The position numbers and the translations under genes were made by a program. 64,000 bases of DNA. It comes from Polyangiaceae bacterium UTPRO1. Lineage in GTDB: Bacteria > Desulfobacterota > Binatia > UTPRO1. The DNA lies in assembly GCA_002050235.1 (NCBI GenBank), contig MWST01000021.1, positions 18,045-82,044 on the forward strand, read 5' to 3'. The notes beneath the pieces were generated by a model that was not told the DNA's origin, searched no databases, and worked only from the letters and a program-made list of their open reading frames with translations. This document shows positions 17,622-25,761 of this stretch, one piece after another; the first letter of the stretch is position 1; each line of letters opens with the position of its first letter.

Positions 17622-18854
17622 TCAGCGTGCCAACACCGTTACGCAGAGTGCTGCCGCATCGATTCCGATGTTGCCGCCGCCGTTGTGGGCGAGCCCGACC
17701 TTAGCGGCCTCGACCTGACGCCTCCCGGCCCGTCCCTGCAGTTGCTCGGTGAGCTCGACGATCTGGGCGATGCCGGTCGCGCCGACCGGGTGTCCCTTGC
17801 GCAGGAGCCCGCCCGAGGTGTTGACGGGAATACGGCCGCCGAGTCTGGTAGCGCCTTCGTCGACGAGCTTGCGGCCCTCGCCCTTGCCGCAGAGCTGCAA
17901 CGACTCGTAGGCCATGAGCTCGGCGGGGGCCGAGGCGTCGTGGCACTCGATCACCGACAGATCCTCGGGACCGATGCCCGCCTCCTCGTAGGCTTGCGCG
18001 GCACAGACCTCGGCCAGGCCGGGGTCGTCGTAGCCGTGGTCCCACCCCGAGCGCAGCACCGTCGTCAGCACGCGCACCGGGGCGCGGACGCCGAGCTCGC
18101 GCGCCTTGCGCTCGCTGACGACAACCGCCGCCGCCGCGCCGTCGCCGATCGGCGAACACATCGGGCGCGTCAGCGGCTCGGCGACCATGGGTGCAGCCAG
18201 CACCTGCTCGGCGGTCATCACTTCGCGGAACTGCGCACGCTCGTTCAGACTGCCGTGGAAGGAGCTCTTGGCCGCGATCTCGGCGAAGTGGCGCGCCGTC
18301 GTGCCGTAGCGCTCCATGTGCGTGCGCGCCGCCGCGGCGTAGATGTCCATGAACATCGAGCGCTTCTCCCCGGCTCCCGATGCGGCCGCCGCCGCGCCGC
18401 CGCTCTCGGCGCTCTTCTTCAGCGACGCCATGATGTCGGCGAGCGCTTCGACGTCGACCGCTCCGGTGAAGGCGCCGAAGGTGCGCCGTTTGTCCTCGTG
18501 GTAGAGCTTCTCGACGCCGAGGGCGAGGACGACGTCGTAGAGGCCGGCGGTGACCATCGCACAGGCCTGGTTGAAGGCCGTCGAAGCGCTGGCGCAGGCG
18601 TTCTCGACGTTGATCACCGGAATCATGCCGATCCCCATGCCGCGCAGGATGACTTCCCCGCGTATGCTCTCTTGTCCGGTGATGAGGCCCGCCGCGGCAT
18701 TGCCGACATAGGCGATCTCCAGCTTCGACGCGTCGATGCCGGCGTCTGCGAGCGCCAGCTCCACCGCTTCGGCGCCGAGGGCCTTGAGGCCGAGATCCAT
18801 GTGCTTGCCGAAACGGGTCATCCCGATGCCGGCCACGATAGCGTTGGTCTTCAT
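17622..18854 (-). CDS. Thiolase family protein (acetyl-CoA acetyltransferase type)
   Basis: A 410-residue thiolase-fold protein beginning MKTNAIVAGIGMTRFGKH. The reactive cysteine is Cys87 in INVENACASAS; the C-terminal GGLLRKGHPVGATG block carries the catalytic histidine, and HDASAPAE is the SCP2-thiolase type segment. Such proteins condense or cleave 3-ketoacyl-CoA, often in fatty acid, sterol or side-chain degradation. The gene follows the nitroreductase gene by 1 bp on the same strand, with an acyl-CoA dehydrogenase further upstream, suggesting a small lipid or acyl-CoA degradation operon. Substrate is not deducible. Confidence 0.9.
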   Translation of the reverse strand: MKTNAIVAGIGMTRFGKHMDLGLKALGAEAVELALADAGIDASKLEIAYVGNAAAGLITGQESIRGEVILRGMGIGMIPVINVENACASASTAFNQACAMVTAGLYDVVLALGVEKLYHEDKRRTFGAFTGAVDVEALADIMASLKKSAESGGAAAAASGAGEKRSMFMDIYAAAARTHMERYGTTARHFAEIAAKSSFHGSLNERAQFREVMTAEQVLAAPMVAEPLTRPMCSPIGDGAAAAVVVSERKARELGVRAPVRVLTTVLRSGWDHGYDDPGLAEVCAAQAYEEAGIGPEDLSVIECHDASAPAELMAYESLQLCGKGEGRKLVDEGATRLGGRIPVNTSGGLLRKGHPVGATGIAQIVELTEQLQGRAGRRQVEAAKVGLAHNGGGNIGIDAAALCVTVLAR

Positions 18855-18855
18855 G

Positions 18856-19650
18856 TCAGATGAGCCCGGAGCCTTTGAGATCCAGCGCCTTCTTCAGGAA
18901 CTCGAGCTCGGCCTCGCGCTCGGGGAGCGGAGCCGGAGCGGTGAGCATGCCGTCCGCGTGCAGTTGCTCGACCACGGCCCCGTCGCGGGGAAACGGTGTC
19001 GCGTAGGTGTTCATCTGGAAGATCTGCTCGAACGGCAGGCGCGGCCGCTGTCCTCCCGCCTCCCAGTGCTCGAGCGGATAGCCTACCGTCTGCAGGACGA
19101 GGATGCGGCACGAGTCGGGCAACCCGAGCGCTTGACGGATCTGCTCGCCGTTGGGCGTGCCGAGGCAGCAGGTGCCGAGCCCAAGCTCGAATGCCATGAG
19201 CGTCGCCTGCGCGATGCCCTGGCCGCAGTCGACTTCGCTGAGTCCCGGGAGCTTCAGGTGCTCGCGGATCCCCTCGAAGATCGGCAGCAGCTGCTTCTCG
19301 AGCGCCTCGTGGCGCTTCTCCTTGCCGCCGAAGCCGAGGGCGCCGATCTCGACGAGCTGGCGAAGCCGATCGGCCTGACCATCGACCGACGCCGTGTCGA
19401 TGTACCAGACGATGATCACGGGGGCGAGGCGGATCTGCCAGCCGGCCACCGGCGCCTGGATGGCGTCGAGCGTCTCCTTGGATGCCGAATCACGGAACAC
19501 GACGAGAGCGCGCAGGCTCTGCACGTTGCCCCAGTGCGAGGCGATGCGCGCGGCCTCGAGCATCATCTGGATCTTCTCTTTCTCGACCGGTTTGTAGGGA
19601 CGAACGAAGCGGATCGAACGCCGGCGTCCAAGAACTTCGCGTAGCTCCAT
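18856..19650 (-). CDS. Nitroreductase family protein
   Basis: The 264-residue product starts MELREVLGRRRSIRFVRPY, the flavin-phosphate contact region of nitroreductases, and has DCGQGIAQATLMAFELGLGTC and QTVGYPLE, typical of the FMN-binding fold. I chose ATG 19650 because GAGGAG sits 6 bases before it; ATG 19656 directly abuts that site. Family members reduce nitro groups, quinones or other activated compounds with NAD(P)H. Its place between acyl-CoA dehydrogenase and thiolase genes may mean a redox role in the same catabolic unit. Cytoplasmic; no signal peptide seen. Confidence 0.88.
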   Translation of the reverse strand: MELREVLGRRRSIRFVRPYKPVEKEKIQMMLEAARIASHWGNVQSLRALVVFRDSASKETLDAIQAPVAGWQIRLAPVIIVWYIDTASVDGQADRLRQLVEIGALGFGGKEKRHEALEKQLLPIFEGIREHLKLPGLSEVDCGQGIAQATLMAFELGLGTCCLGTPNGEQIRQALGLPDSCRILVLQTVGYPLEHWEAGGQRPRLPFEQIFQMNTYATPFPRDGAVVEQLHADGMLTAPAPLPEREAELEFLKKALDLKGSGLI

Positions 19651-19676
19651 GACCATCTCCTCGGCTGGGGTGTCGT

Positions 19677-20900
19677 TCAGAACTTGTCGGCGGCGTGCAG
19701 CGCCAGGACATCGTTGGCTCCGTCCTCGATCAGCGATGCGCGCGCATCCCGCAGCAGCTTCTCGATCGGATACTCGCGGCTGAGCCCGTTGCCGCCGAAG
19801 ATCTGCAAGGCGTCGCTCGCGACGTCGAAGGCCGTCTGTGTCGAGGTGATCTTGGACGCGATCGCGTACTGTACCGCCGGGAAGGCGCCCGCCGACGCCC
19901 CGAAGAACGGGTTGTTGGCGGCGTTGTAGGCCACGGCGCGCCGGTTGAGCCCGCGCGCCGCTTCGACCCTGCGGAACATCTCGAACAGCCGCAGCTTGAC
20001 CGCCTGGTGCTGGATGATGGGGACCCCGCCCTGGACGCGCTCCTTGGCGTACTCGACGGCGTATTCGAGGGCGGCGCGCGCCAAGCCGACGAACGTCGAG
20101 CCCATGAAGCCGTTGGCGGTGCAGAGCGTGAGCTCGAGCCCCATCGGATACATCGCCGGCGGGATGACGAGGTTCCTTCCGGGGACGCGCACGTCCTCGA
20201 AGAATATCTCGCCCTGGGGCAGCGGCCGCTGGCCGAGCTTCTCGAGCGGCTTGCCGCGGGTGACGCCCGGCGAATCGAGATCGACCAGGATGACGCCGCG
20301 TCCGAGAGTGCCGTTGCCCTCGTCGATCGCCGTGTACAGGGCCGCTGTCTCGGCGATGGTGCCGTTCGAGACCCAGGCGGCCTTCTGGCCGTTGATGAGG
20401 TAGTCGTCGCCGTGGCGGCGGGCGACGCAGTTGGGCTTGGAGAACGCCGGCCGGGTCGTGCCGTCGCCGTAGTCGAGCACGTCGCTGCCGTGATCGGGCT
20501 CGGTGATCGCCCAGCAGCCGATGCGCTTCGCGGTGAACTGGCTCATGAGGTCCGGGTTCTGCGAGATGCCGGCCAGCATGGCGGGGAACTCGGCAGCTCC
20601 GAGGCTCACCGCCAGCCCCGAATCGCCCCATCCCTGCTCCTCGGAGACCATGCAACCGAGGCGCGCGAGCTGCACGGGCGTGAATCCGGTCTGCTCCGAG
20701 GCCAGCAGGCGAATGCCGAGAGCATCCCACTTCTCGTGCACCTCCCAGAGGATCGAGCCGGCGGCGATGACGTCGTCGGCGCTCAGCCGATCGAGCTCCA
20801 TGCCCGCAGGGCGCATGACGTCGGCCGCGAAGCGGTGCGCCAAGGCGCGGATCTCGGTCTCCTCCGGGGTGAGGTCGAAATCGATGCCGTCAGGAATCAT
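19677..20900 (-). CDS. Acyl-CoA dehydrogenase
   Basis: A 407-residue flavoenzyme with the family blocks CWAITEPDHGSD (FAD/substrate), YLINGQKAWVSNG-like (here DDYLINGQKAAWVSNG), and a C-terminal SDALQIFGGNGLSREYPIEKLLRDAR region, where Arg-Asp-Ala contacts FAD. The enzyme desaturates acyl-CoA thioesters in beta-oxidation-like routes. Ribosome binding site AGAGGAG precedes ATG. It is the first gene of the acyl-CoA dehydrogenase, nitroreductase, thiolase unit. The position of the catalytic Glu cannot be fixed by eye, so chain-length class is open. Confidence 0.94.
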   Translation of the reverse strand: MIPDGIDFDLTPEETEIRALAHRFAADVMRPAGMELDRLSADDVIAAGSILWEVHEKWDALGIRLLASEQTGFTPVQLARLGCMVSEEQGWGDSGLAVSLGAAEFPAMLAGISQNPDLMSQFTAKRIGCWAITEPDHGSDVLDYGDGTTRPAFSKPNCVARRHGDDYLINGQKAAWVSNGTIAETAALYTAIDEGNGTLGRGVILVDLDSPGVTRGKPLEKLGQRPLPQGEIFFEDVRVPGRNLVIPPAMYPMGLELTLCTANGFMGSTFVGLARAALEYAVEYAKERVQGGVPIIQHQAVKLRLFEMFRRVEAARGLNRRAVAYNAANNPFFGASAGAFPAVQYAIASKITSTQTAFDVASDALQIFGGNGLSREYPIEKLLRDARASLIEDGANDVLALHAADKF

Positions 20901-21002
20901 GTCGCTACTCCTCTCTTGCGTCCGACACCCATAGGCGCAGTCACGACGGCGAGTCGAGACCGGCCGGGAACGAAATTGGCGGCGAGTGTCCTCTGCGGGG
21001 CG

Positions 21003-22271
21003 CTAAATGTCCGGCGGAACGAACTCGAATGCGCCGCTGTCGCAGGTGTTGACTCGCGCTGCGCCGCGCTGGTCGGTCGCCGGACAGGGGTCGACGCCGT
21101 GGTCGATCGCCGGGCTCCCCGCCTTGAGCGCATGCGTGGGCGTCGCGCCGCCGTTCTTCTTGAGATCGAGACCGGCGAGCTTGAGCTTCAGGTTCTGCGA
21201 TGCGCCGTCGAGCCCGCAGCTGGCCCCGCTTTCGATGTTGCCGCCGTCGAGGCTCATGGGCCCGGCGCAGCCGCTCGGCTTGTTCTTGTCGAAGAGCGTG
21301 TTGTGGAGGGTGATGCTGCACGTACCGTCGTTGCCGATCCCGCCACCGCCGTCTTTCACCTTGTTGCCCTTGAGCGTGACGTTCGTCAGTGAGAGCGCGC
21401 CGTACTGCTCGCAGCCGATGCCGCCGCCTTTTTCCCGACCGCCGTTGCCGCTGAAGGTGCAATTGGTGAGCGCCACCGTGTGCCCTGCGCCCTCCACTTC
21501 CATGCCGCCCGAATCGTCCTTCGACTTGTTCTTGGCCACCGTGACGTTCGTCAGAACGGTGTCGGTACCGTCGAGGTCGATCCCGCCGGCATCGTCGCCG
21601 GCCTTGTTGCCGGCCACGAGAACGTCGGTGAGGGTCAGATTGCTGCCGACGCAGGAGATGCCGCCGCCGTCGTCTCCCGCCTTGTTGCCCGTCACCCTGA
21701 CGTCGGTGAGCTGCAAGGTGCTGCCGCTGTAGCAGGCGATGCCGCCGCCGCTCGCGGAGGTGGCGTTCTTGGCCAGCACTACGTCCTGGAGCTCTAGAGT
21801 CGCCGCGGCGCTGAGGATCCCGCCGCCGCTGGCGGCGTCGCTGTACACGCCCTTGGCTCCGGCCTGGCCGTTCGCCACGGTGAGATGGGAGATGGTGACC
21901 GCGGCCCCGGGCCGGATGTCGAAGACCCGGTCTTTCTTGCCTTTGATCACCGTCGCTTTCGTTCCGGCGCCGATGATGTCGATCTCTCCCGTGAGATCGA
22001 GGTCTCCGGTAGCCGCCGCATCTTCGGAGGCTCCGACGAGCTTCAGCGTGTACTTGCCGGCAGGTACGTTGATGACGTCGGACTCGGCATTGGCGTTGGC
22101 TTCCTGCACCGCTGCCCGTAGCGTGCACTGCCCCGCGGCGCTGGCGCACGTGCCGTCGATGGCCGCATCGGGGGCATCGGCGGTAGTGTCGACGGCGAAG
22201 ACGGCGGCGGACGTCGGAGAGGCGACGAGGAGAGCGACGGCCGCGGAGACGACGGCGAGCGCGGAGGTCAT
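21003..22271 (-). CDS. Secreted CSLREA-type beta-helix protein
   Basis: The 422-residue protein has a signal peptide (about residues 1-23), then VDTTADAPDAAIDGTCASA and CTLRAAVQEANANAE, a form of the CSLREA motif found at the start of many secreted beta-helix proteins. About ten imperfect repeats of 22-26 residues follow, with GGGI, NVT and GNKA elements; these build a right-handed parallel beta-helix (pectate-lyase-like fold). The end segment HALKAGSPAIDHGVDPCP and DQRGAARVNTCDSGAFEF is typical of the choice-of-anchor Q group. It is probably cell-surface or secreted with an adhesive or structural role. Start ATG 22271 is chosen because the signal peptide begins there; upstream frame is unlikely. 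Confidence 0.85.
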   Translation of the reverse strand: MTSALAVVSAAVALLVASPTSAAVFAVDTTADAPDAAIDGTCASAAGQCTLRAAVQEANANAESDVINVPAGKYTLKLVGASEDAAATGDLDLTGEIDIIGAGTKATVIKGKKDRVFDIRPGAAVTISHLTVANGQAGAKGVYSDAASGGGILSAAATLELQDVVLAKNATSASGGGIACYSGSTLQLTDVRVTGNKAGDDGGGISCVGSNLTLTDVLVAGNKAGDDAGGIDLDGTDTVLTNVTVAKNKSKDDSGGMEVEGAGHTVALTNCTFSGNGGREKGGGIGCEQYGALSLTNVTLKGNKVKDGGGGIGNDGTCSITLHNTLFDKNKPSGCAGPMSLDGGNIESGASCGLDGASQNLKLKLAGLDLKKNGGATPTHALKAGSPAIDHGVDPCPATDQRGAARVNTCDSGAFEFVPPDI

Positions 22272-22579
22272 GGCGACCCGCCTACCAAAAACGGGCGACG
22301 GACGGCAATCCGTGGCGGCGTCGCCACGGAGCGCTCGTGCGCCGGCGGGCCGGCCCCGATCGGGCAACGCTCGTTCGCTTTCCGTGGAGCGGGCTCCGAG
22401 CTCGCGGGTCGCCGGCCGCGCCCGGTATCGGTTCGCGCAGCGTGTCGACGCTGATGCGCTCCGCATGCCGGCGCGCATTTTTCGCTTGACGACGGCGACC
22501 GGCACAGGCCACTCTGCCGTGGTTGCCGCCGGGCGCGGCCGAGCCGGCTGCAAGCATCGGGGCGGAGACGGAGGTGAGG
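22272..22579. other. Divergent intergenic region between two secreted-protein genes
   Basis: About 308 bases separate the start codons of the CSLREA protein (minus) and the repeat protein (plus). It must hold promoters for both. On the plus strand a TTGACG at about 22495-22500 is a possible -35 box, but no good -10 box stands at 17 bases. I see no RNA gene or repeat here. Confidence 0.4.
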
Positions 22580-24088
22580 ATGATGCGGTCGATTCTCGTG
22601 GCGGGAGTAGTCTCTGCTTTTATGATTCCGGCGCTGGCGCCGCGCGCGGCACTGGCCGCCGGCAACGTCACGGCCCAGGTGATCGGCGGCAACCTGGTCG
22701 TGACCGGCGACGGAGCCTCGAACGAGATCATGATCGACCAGTTTGGTCTCGCCGCCGGCGAGATTCGCATCACGCCGACCGCTACGACCGTGAACGGCGG
22801 CGGCGGTGCCGTGGTATTGAGCGGCTTCACGGGCGACGTGCAGGCGGCCCTCGATGCCGGTGACGACAGCCTAACTTTCGACGAGACCGACATACCGGGA
22901 AGCTTGTCGGTGGCTGGCGGAGCCGGCAGCGATACGCTCACCGTCACAGCCTCGACTATCGCCGGCAAGGCCGCCGTCGACCTCGGGGCCGGCGGCGGGG
23001 CTGTCGTGTTCGCTGGCGGCAGCGCCGTGGGCGGTGGACTCGAGGTGATCGGCAGTGCCGATTTGGATTCGCTGTACCTGGGCTCTGTCGGGATCGGCGG
23101 CAAGGTGAAGGCGATGCTCGGCGACGGCGTGAATACGGTGGTCGTCGACCAGATCAGTCTCCTTGCCGGCAGTGTCACCGTCTCCGGCGGCAATGACGCG
23201 GATACTCTCGTGCTCTCCCGCTCCGATGTGCTCGGCAAGGTGGATGCACGGTTGGGCGGCGGCGTGAACGTGATCGACATCGTCGATAGCAGAGTCGGCG
23301 GCGGACTCAAGGTCACGAGCGGCGACCAGCAGGATACCGTTGTTCTCGCGAACTCGGTGGTCATGGGCAAGATCGATGCAGCGCTCGGCGGAGCCGACAA
23401 CGCCCTGGTAGTGAACGGATCCACGCGCGTGAAGGGGATCGTCCTCACTACCGGCGACGGTAACGATACGTTCGGCTTCACAGAAGGGGAGGTGATCGGC
23501 AAAACGAGCGTCAAGCTCGGCGGCGGTACGAATACGGTCGCAGTCCAGTTCGGCGCCGCCGTGCTCGGCAGCCTCGGCGTCGAGACCGGCGGCGGCAGCG
23601 ACACCCTGGTCTTCACCGCCGCCGGCGTCACCGGCAAGGTGAGTGCCAAGCTCGGCGAAGGTCAGAACACCGTCGTTTTGCAGAACGCTACGTTCGTCGG
23701 TGGGAAGCTCGATATCACGACCGGCGCCGGCATGGACACATTGGTGGTGACGGGGTCGAGCAAGGTCTCAGGCACGCTCAAAGGATCGCTCGGCGACGGC
23801 TCGAACACGTTTGTCGGTGACGCCGTCAGCAGCTTCGGCGGTTCGGTCGACGTCAAGACCGGCCCCGGAGACGATGTGCTGCATCTCCTCTCTGCCACTG
23901 TCGCGAAGAGCGTGAAGCTCGATGCCGGCGACGGACAAAACCAGGTATTCGTGCAGTCGGACAAAATCGGCGGCAAAGTCGCGATTGCGGCCGGCAGCGG
24001 CGATGACGTGATCGATCTCACCGATAGCTGGATCCGGGGTTCGGTATCCATCAAGGCAGGCGGCGGCATGAACACGATCACGCCGTGA
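22580..24088 (+). CDS. Secreted protein of about twenty 21-22-residue repeats
   Basis: The 502-residue product has a signal peptide (about residues 1-27) then a tandem array of units of 21-22 residues with the pattern G-K-V-x-x-x-L-G-x-G-x-N/D-T-V-V-V-x-x-S-x-V. Units alternate between NT and DT forms (VNTVVVDQIS; ADTLVLSRSD), so the real period may be a pair of about 43. Each unit would give short beta strands with glycine turns, predicting a beta-solenoid. The GxGxD/N element recalls RTX calcium repeats, but the spacing is longer. ATG 22580 has GGAGG 5 bases upstream. No enzymatic motif seen; surface structure or adhesion is a guess. Confidence 0.8.
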   Translation: MMRSILVAGVVSAFMIPALAPRAALAAGNVTAQVIGGNLVVTGDGASNEIMIDQFGLAAGEIRITPTATTVNGGGGAVVLSGFTGDVQAALDAGDDSLTFDETDIPGSLSVAGGAGSDTLTVTASTIAGKAAVDLGAGGGAVVFAGGSAVGGGLEVIGSADLDSLYLGSVGIGGKVKAMLGDGVNTVVVDQISLLAGSVTVSGGNDADTLVLSRSDVLGKVDARLGGGVNVIDIVDSRVGGGLKVTSGDQQDTVVLANSVVMGKIDAALGGADNALVVNGSTRVKGIVLTTGDGNDTFGFTEGEVIGKTSVKLGGGTNTVAVQFGAAVLGSLGVETGGGSDTLVFTAAGVTGKVSAKLGEGQNTVVLQNATFVGGKLDITTGAGMDTLVVTGSSKVSGTLKGSLGDGSNTFVGDAVSSFGGSVDVKTGPGDDVLHLLSATVAKSVKLDAGDGQNQVFVQSDKIGGKVAIAAGSGDDVIDLTDSWIRGSVSIKAGGGMNTITP

Positions 24089-24472
24089 GCATTGCCTGCC
24101 GGGAGCTTCGCCCGACCCGCTACTGCTTCCGATACTTGCCGGCACCCGTGAACCGCAAAGAGATCGGCATCTGCCTTCCCGTAGCCCCTGATGGTCACGG
24201 TCACGACGGTGTCAGTGGTATTGGACACGGTGAGGACGGTTGCAGTGGCAGGGCTGTCCCAGGGGGCGAAATATAGGAGCGTCCTCTGCGGGGCTTTGGG
24301 TGTCGGTGCGACTCCGCCCGTGTCGTTCCCGCTCGCAGGGTGGGCTCCCGGCGGAAGCCGGCGGAGGCACGCCCCTTGGGGCGCCGGGCGCGTGCTTGGT
24401 ATGTGGTTCGCGTCGCGACCGTGCGGTGCCGCGGCCCGCAACCGGTCACAGTTCCGGAAGGAGGGACGAGTC
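24089..24472. other. Gene-poor stretch with possible protein-coding remnant
   Basis: No complete gene is convincing in these 384 bases. On the minus strand near 24290-24140, a frame without a supported start reads LTVSNTTDTVVTVTIRGYGK, which has the look of an immunoglobulin-like or secreted-protein fragment, but it then runs into antisense of the repeat gene. A 14-base stretch at 24281-24294 is identical to one at 20988-21001. The last 20 bases hold the ribosome binding site (AAGGAGGG) of the next gene. Confidence 0.35.
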
Positions 24473-25279
24473 ATGAGGTACGCAACGATGACGGCTTGCG
24501 CGGCGCTCGTGCTCGCCTACGTGTCCGGTCCGGCGGCGGCGCAGGGCGCGAAGCCGCTCAGGAAGTGCGCGCCCGACGCCGTCGTGTCGGGGACGGTGTG
24601 CATGGACAGGTACGAGGCGAGCGTCTGGCGGGTGCCGGACCCGCGCGGCGCCAACAAGAAGCTCGTGAAGAAGCTGCAGCAGGGGAAGGCGAAGGCGGCC
24701 GATCTGGTCGCGGGCGGTGCGATTCAGCTCGGCGTTGCGAACGACGACTATGCGCCGTGCAGCGACAGCGGACAGAACTGTTTGGACGACATCTACGCGG
24801 CGAGCCTGCCCGGCGTGAAGCCGTCGGCGCACCTCACCTGGTTCCAGGCGCAGGCGGCGTGCGACAACGCCGCGAAGCGGTTGCCGTCGAACGCCGAGTG
24901 GCAGGCGGCCGTGACGGGCACGCCGGATCCCGGGCCCGACAACGGCACGACCGATTGCAAGACCACAGGCCAGGACACCACCCTCACCGGCTCGCGGTCT
25001 GCCTGTGTCTCGACACGCGGAGCGTTCGACATGGTGGGAAACCTCTACGAGTGGGTAGCCGACTGGGTGCCGCGCTCGACCACGTGTGGGGCGTGGAGCG
25101 CCGAGGTCAGCCCGACGGGGGATCAGCAGTGTCTGGCGGGTGCGGCGACGACGGGTGAGCCAGGTGCGCTCCGGCGCGGCGGCAGCATAGGCTACGGTGC
25201 TTCGGCCGGCCCGCTTGCGATCGCTGCCGACACGCCGTCCTTGGCGAATTCCGGAATCGGCTTCCGTTGCGCCCGTTAG
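24473..25279 (+). CDS. Exported SUMF1/FGE-fold protein, copy 1
   Basis: A 268-residue protein with a signal peptide (residues 1-24, ending AAAQG). The body matches the formylglycine-generating-enzyme (SUMF1) superfamily: DRYEASVW, TWFQAQAAC, KRLPSNAEWQAA, FDMVGNLYEWVADW and the closing GIGFRCAR. It lacks the paired active-site cysteines that true FGE enzymes have before their GFR end, so it probably does not make formylglycine. About eight cysteines may form disulphides. The second copy at 25762 is near-identical except near the C-terminus. AAGGAGGG lies 7 bases before ATG. Possible roles are ligand-binding or structural. Confidence 0.85.
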   Translation: MRYATMTACAALVLAYVSGPAAAQGAKPLRKCAPDAVVSGTVCMDRYEASVWRVPDPRGANKKLVKKLQQGKAKAADLVAGGAIQLGVANDDYAPCSDSGQNCLDDIYAASLPGVKPSAHLTWFQAQAACDNAAKRLPSNAEWQAAVTGTPDPGPDNGTTDCKTTGQDTTLTGSRSACVSTRGAFDMVGNLYEWVADWVPRSTTCGAWSAEVSPTGDQQCLAGAATTGEPGALRRGGSIGYGASAGPLAIAADTPSLANSGIGFRCAR

Positions 25280-25333
25280 TCAGGGACCGCGACACAATTT
25301 CTCGATCGGCCGGGGTCTGGTAGGACGCGAGAC

Positions 25334-25714
25334 GTGTCCGGGTTCTTCGTCCGCCTGCTGATCGCCGCGCTCGGCCTCTGGCTCGCGCAGGCGCTGGTTC
25401 CCGGCGTGGAGATCCGCGGCGCGGGTACGTTGCTCGTTGCGGCGCTGCTCCTCGGTCTGGTGAACGCCGTCGTCCGACCGCTCGTGGTGATACTGACCCT
25501 GCCGATCACGGTCGTGACGCTCGGACTCTTTCTCTGGGTCGTGAACGCGATGATGCTAGCACTCGTCGCCGCACTCCTCGTCGGCTTCACGCTCTCGGGT
25601 TTCGGTTCGGCGCTGCTCGGTGCGCTCGTCGTCTCGATCACGGGCTGGATCGCGTCGTGGTATGTCGGGTCGTCGGGACGCTTCGAGGTGATCATCGTCG
25701 AGCGGCGGCTATGA
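25334..25714 (+). CDS. Phage holin family 4-type membrane protein
   Basis: The 126-residue protein has four hydrophobic helices and matches the Phage_holin_4_2 / YvlD-type family: GLVNAVVRPLVVILTLPITV is the typical conserved block. Most such proteins are not phage lysis proteins; their function is unknown. The start is GTG 25334. It sits between the two SUMF1-fold genes, possibly carried there by the duplication or by later insertion. The ribosome binding site is weak. Confidence 0.8.
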   Translation: MSGFFVRLLIAALGLWLAQALVPGVEIRGAGTLLVAALLLGLVNAVVRPLVVILTLPITVVTLGLFLWVVNAMMLALVAALLVGFTLSGFGSALLGALVVSITGWIASWYVGSSGRFEVIIVERRL

Positions 25715-25761
25715 GCGCCGCTCTCCTGCTGGACGCGCTGCGGCGCAAGGAGGAACAAATC

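Noticed and set aside
22282..23649. 455-codon minus-strand frame rich in Pro, Ser and Thr
   Set aside because: It is antisense to the repeat protein; its apparent repeats are the complement of the Gly/Val repeats.
25334..25714. Prophage remnant based on the holin-type gene
   Set aside because: No phage structural, integrase or lysis genes are nearby, and this family is common in non-phage contexts.
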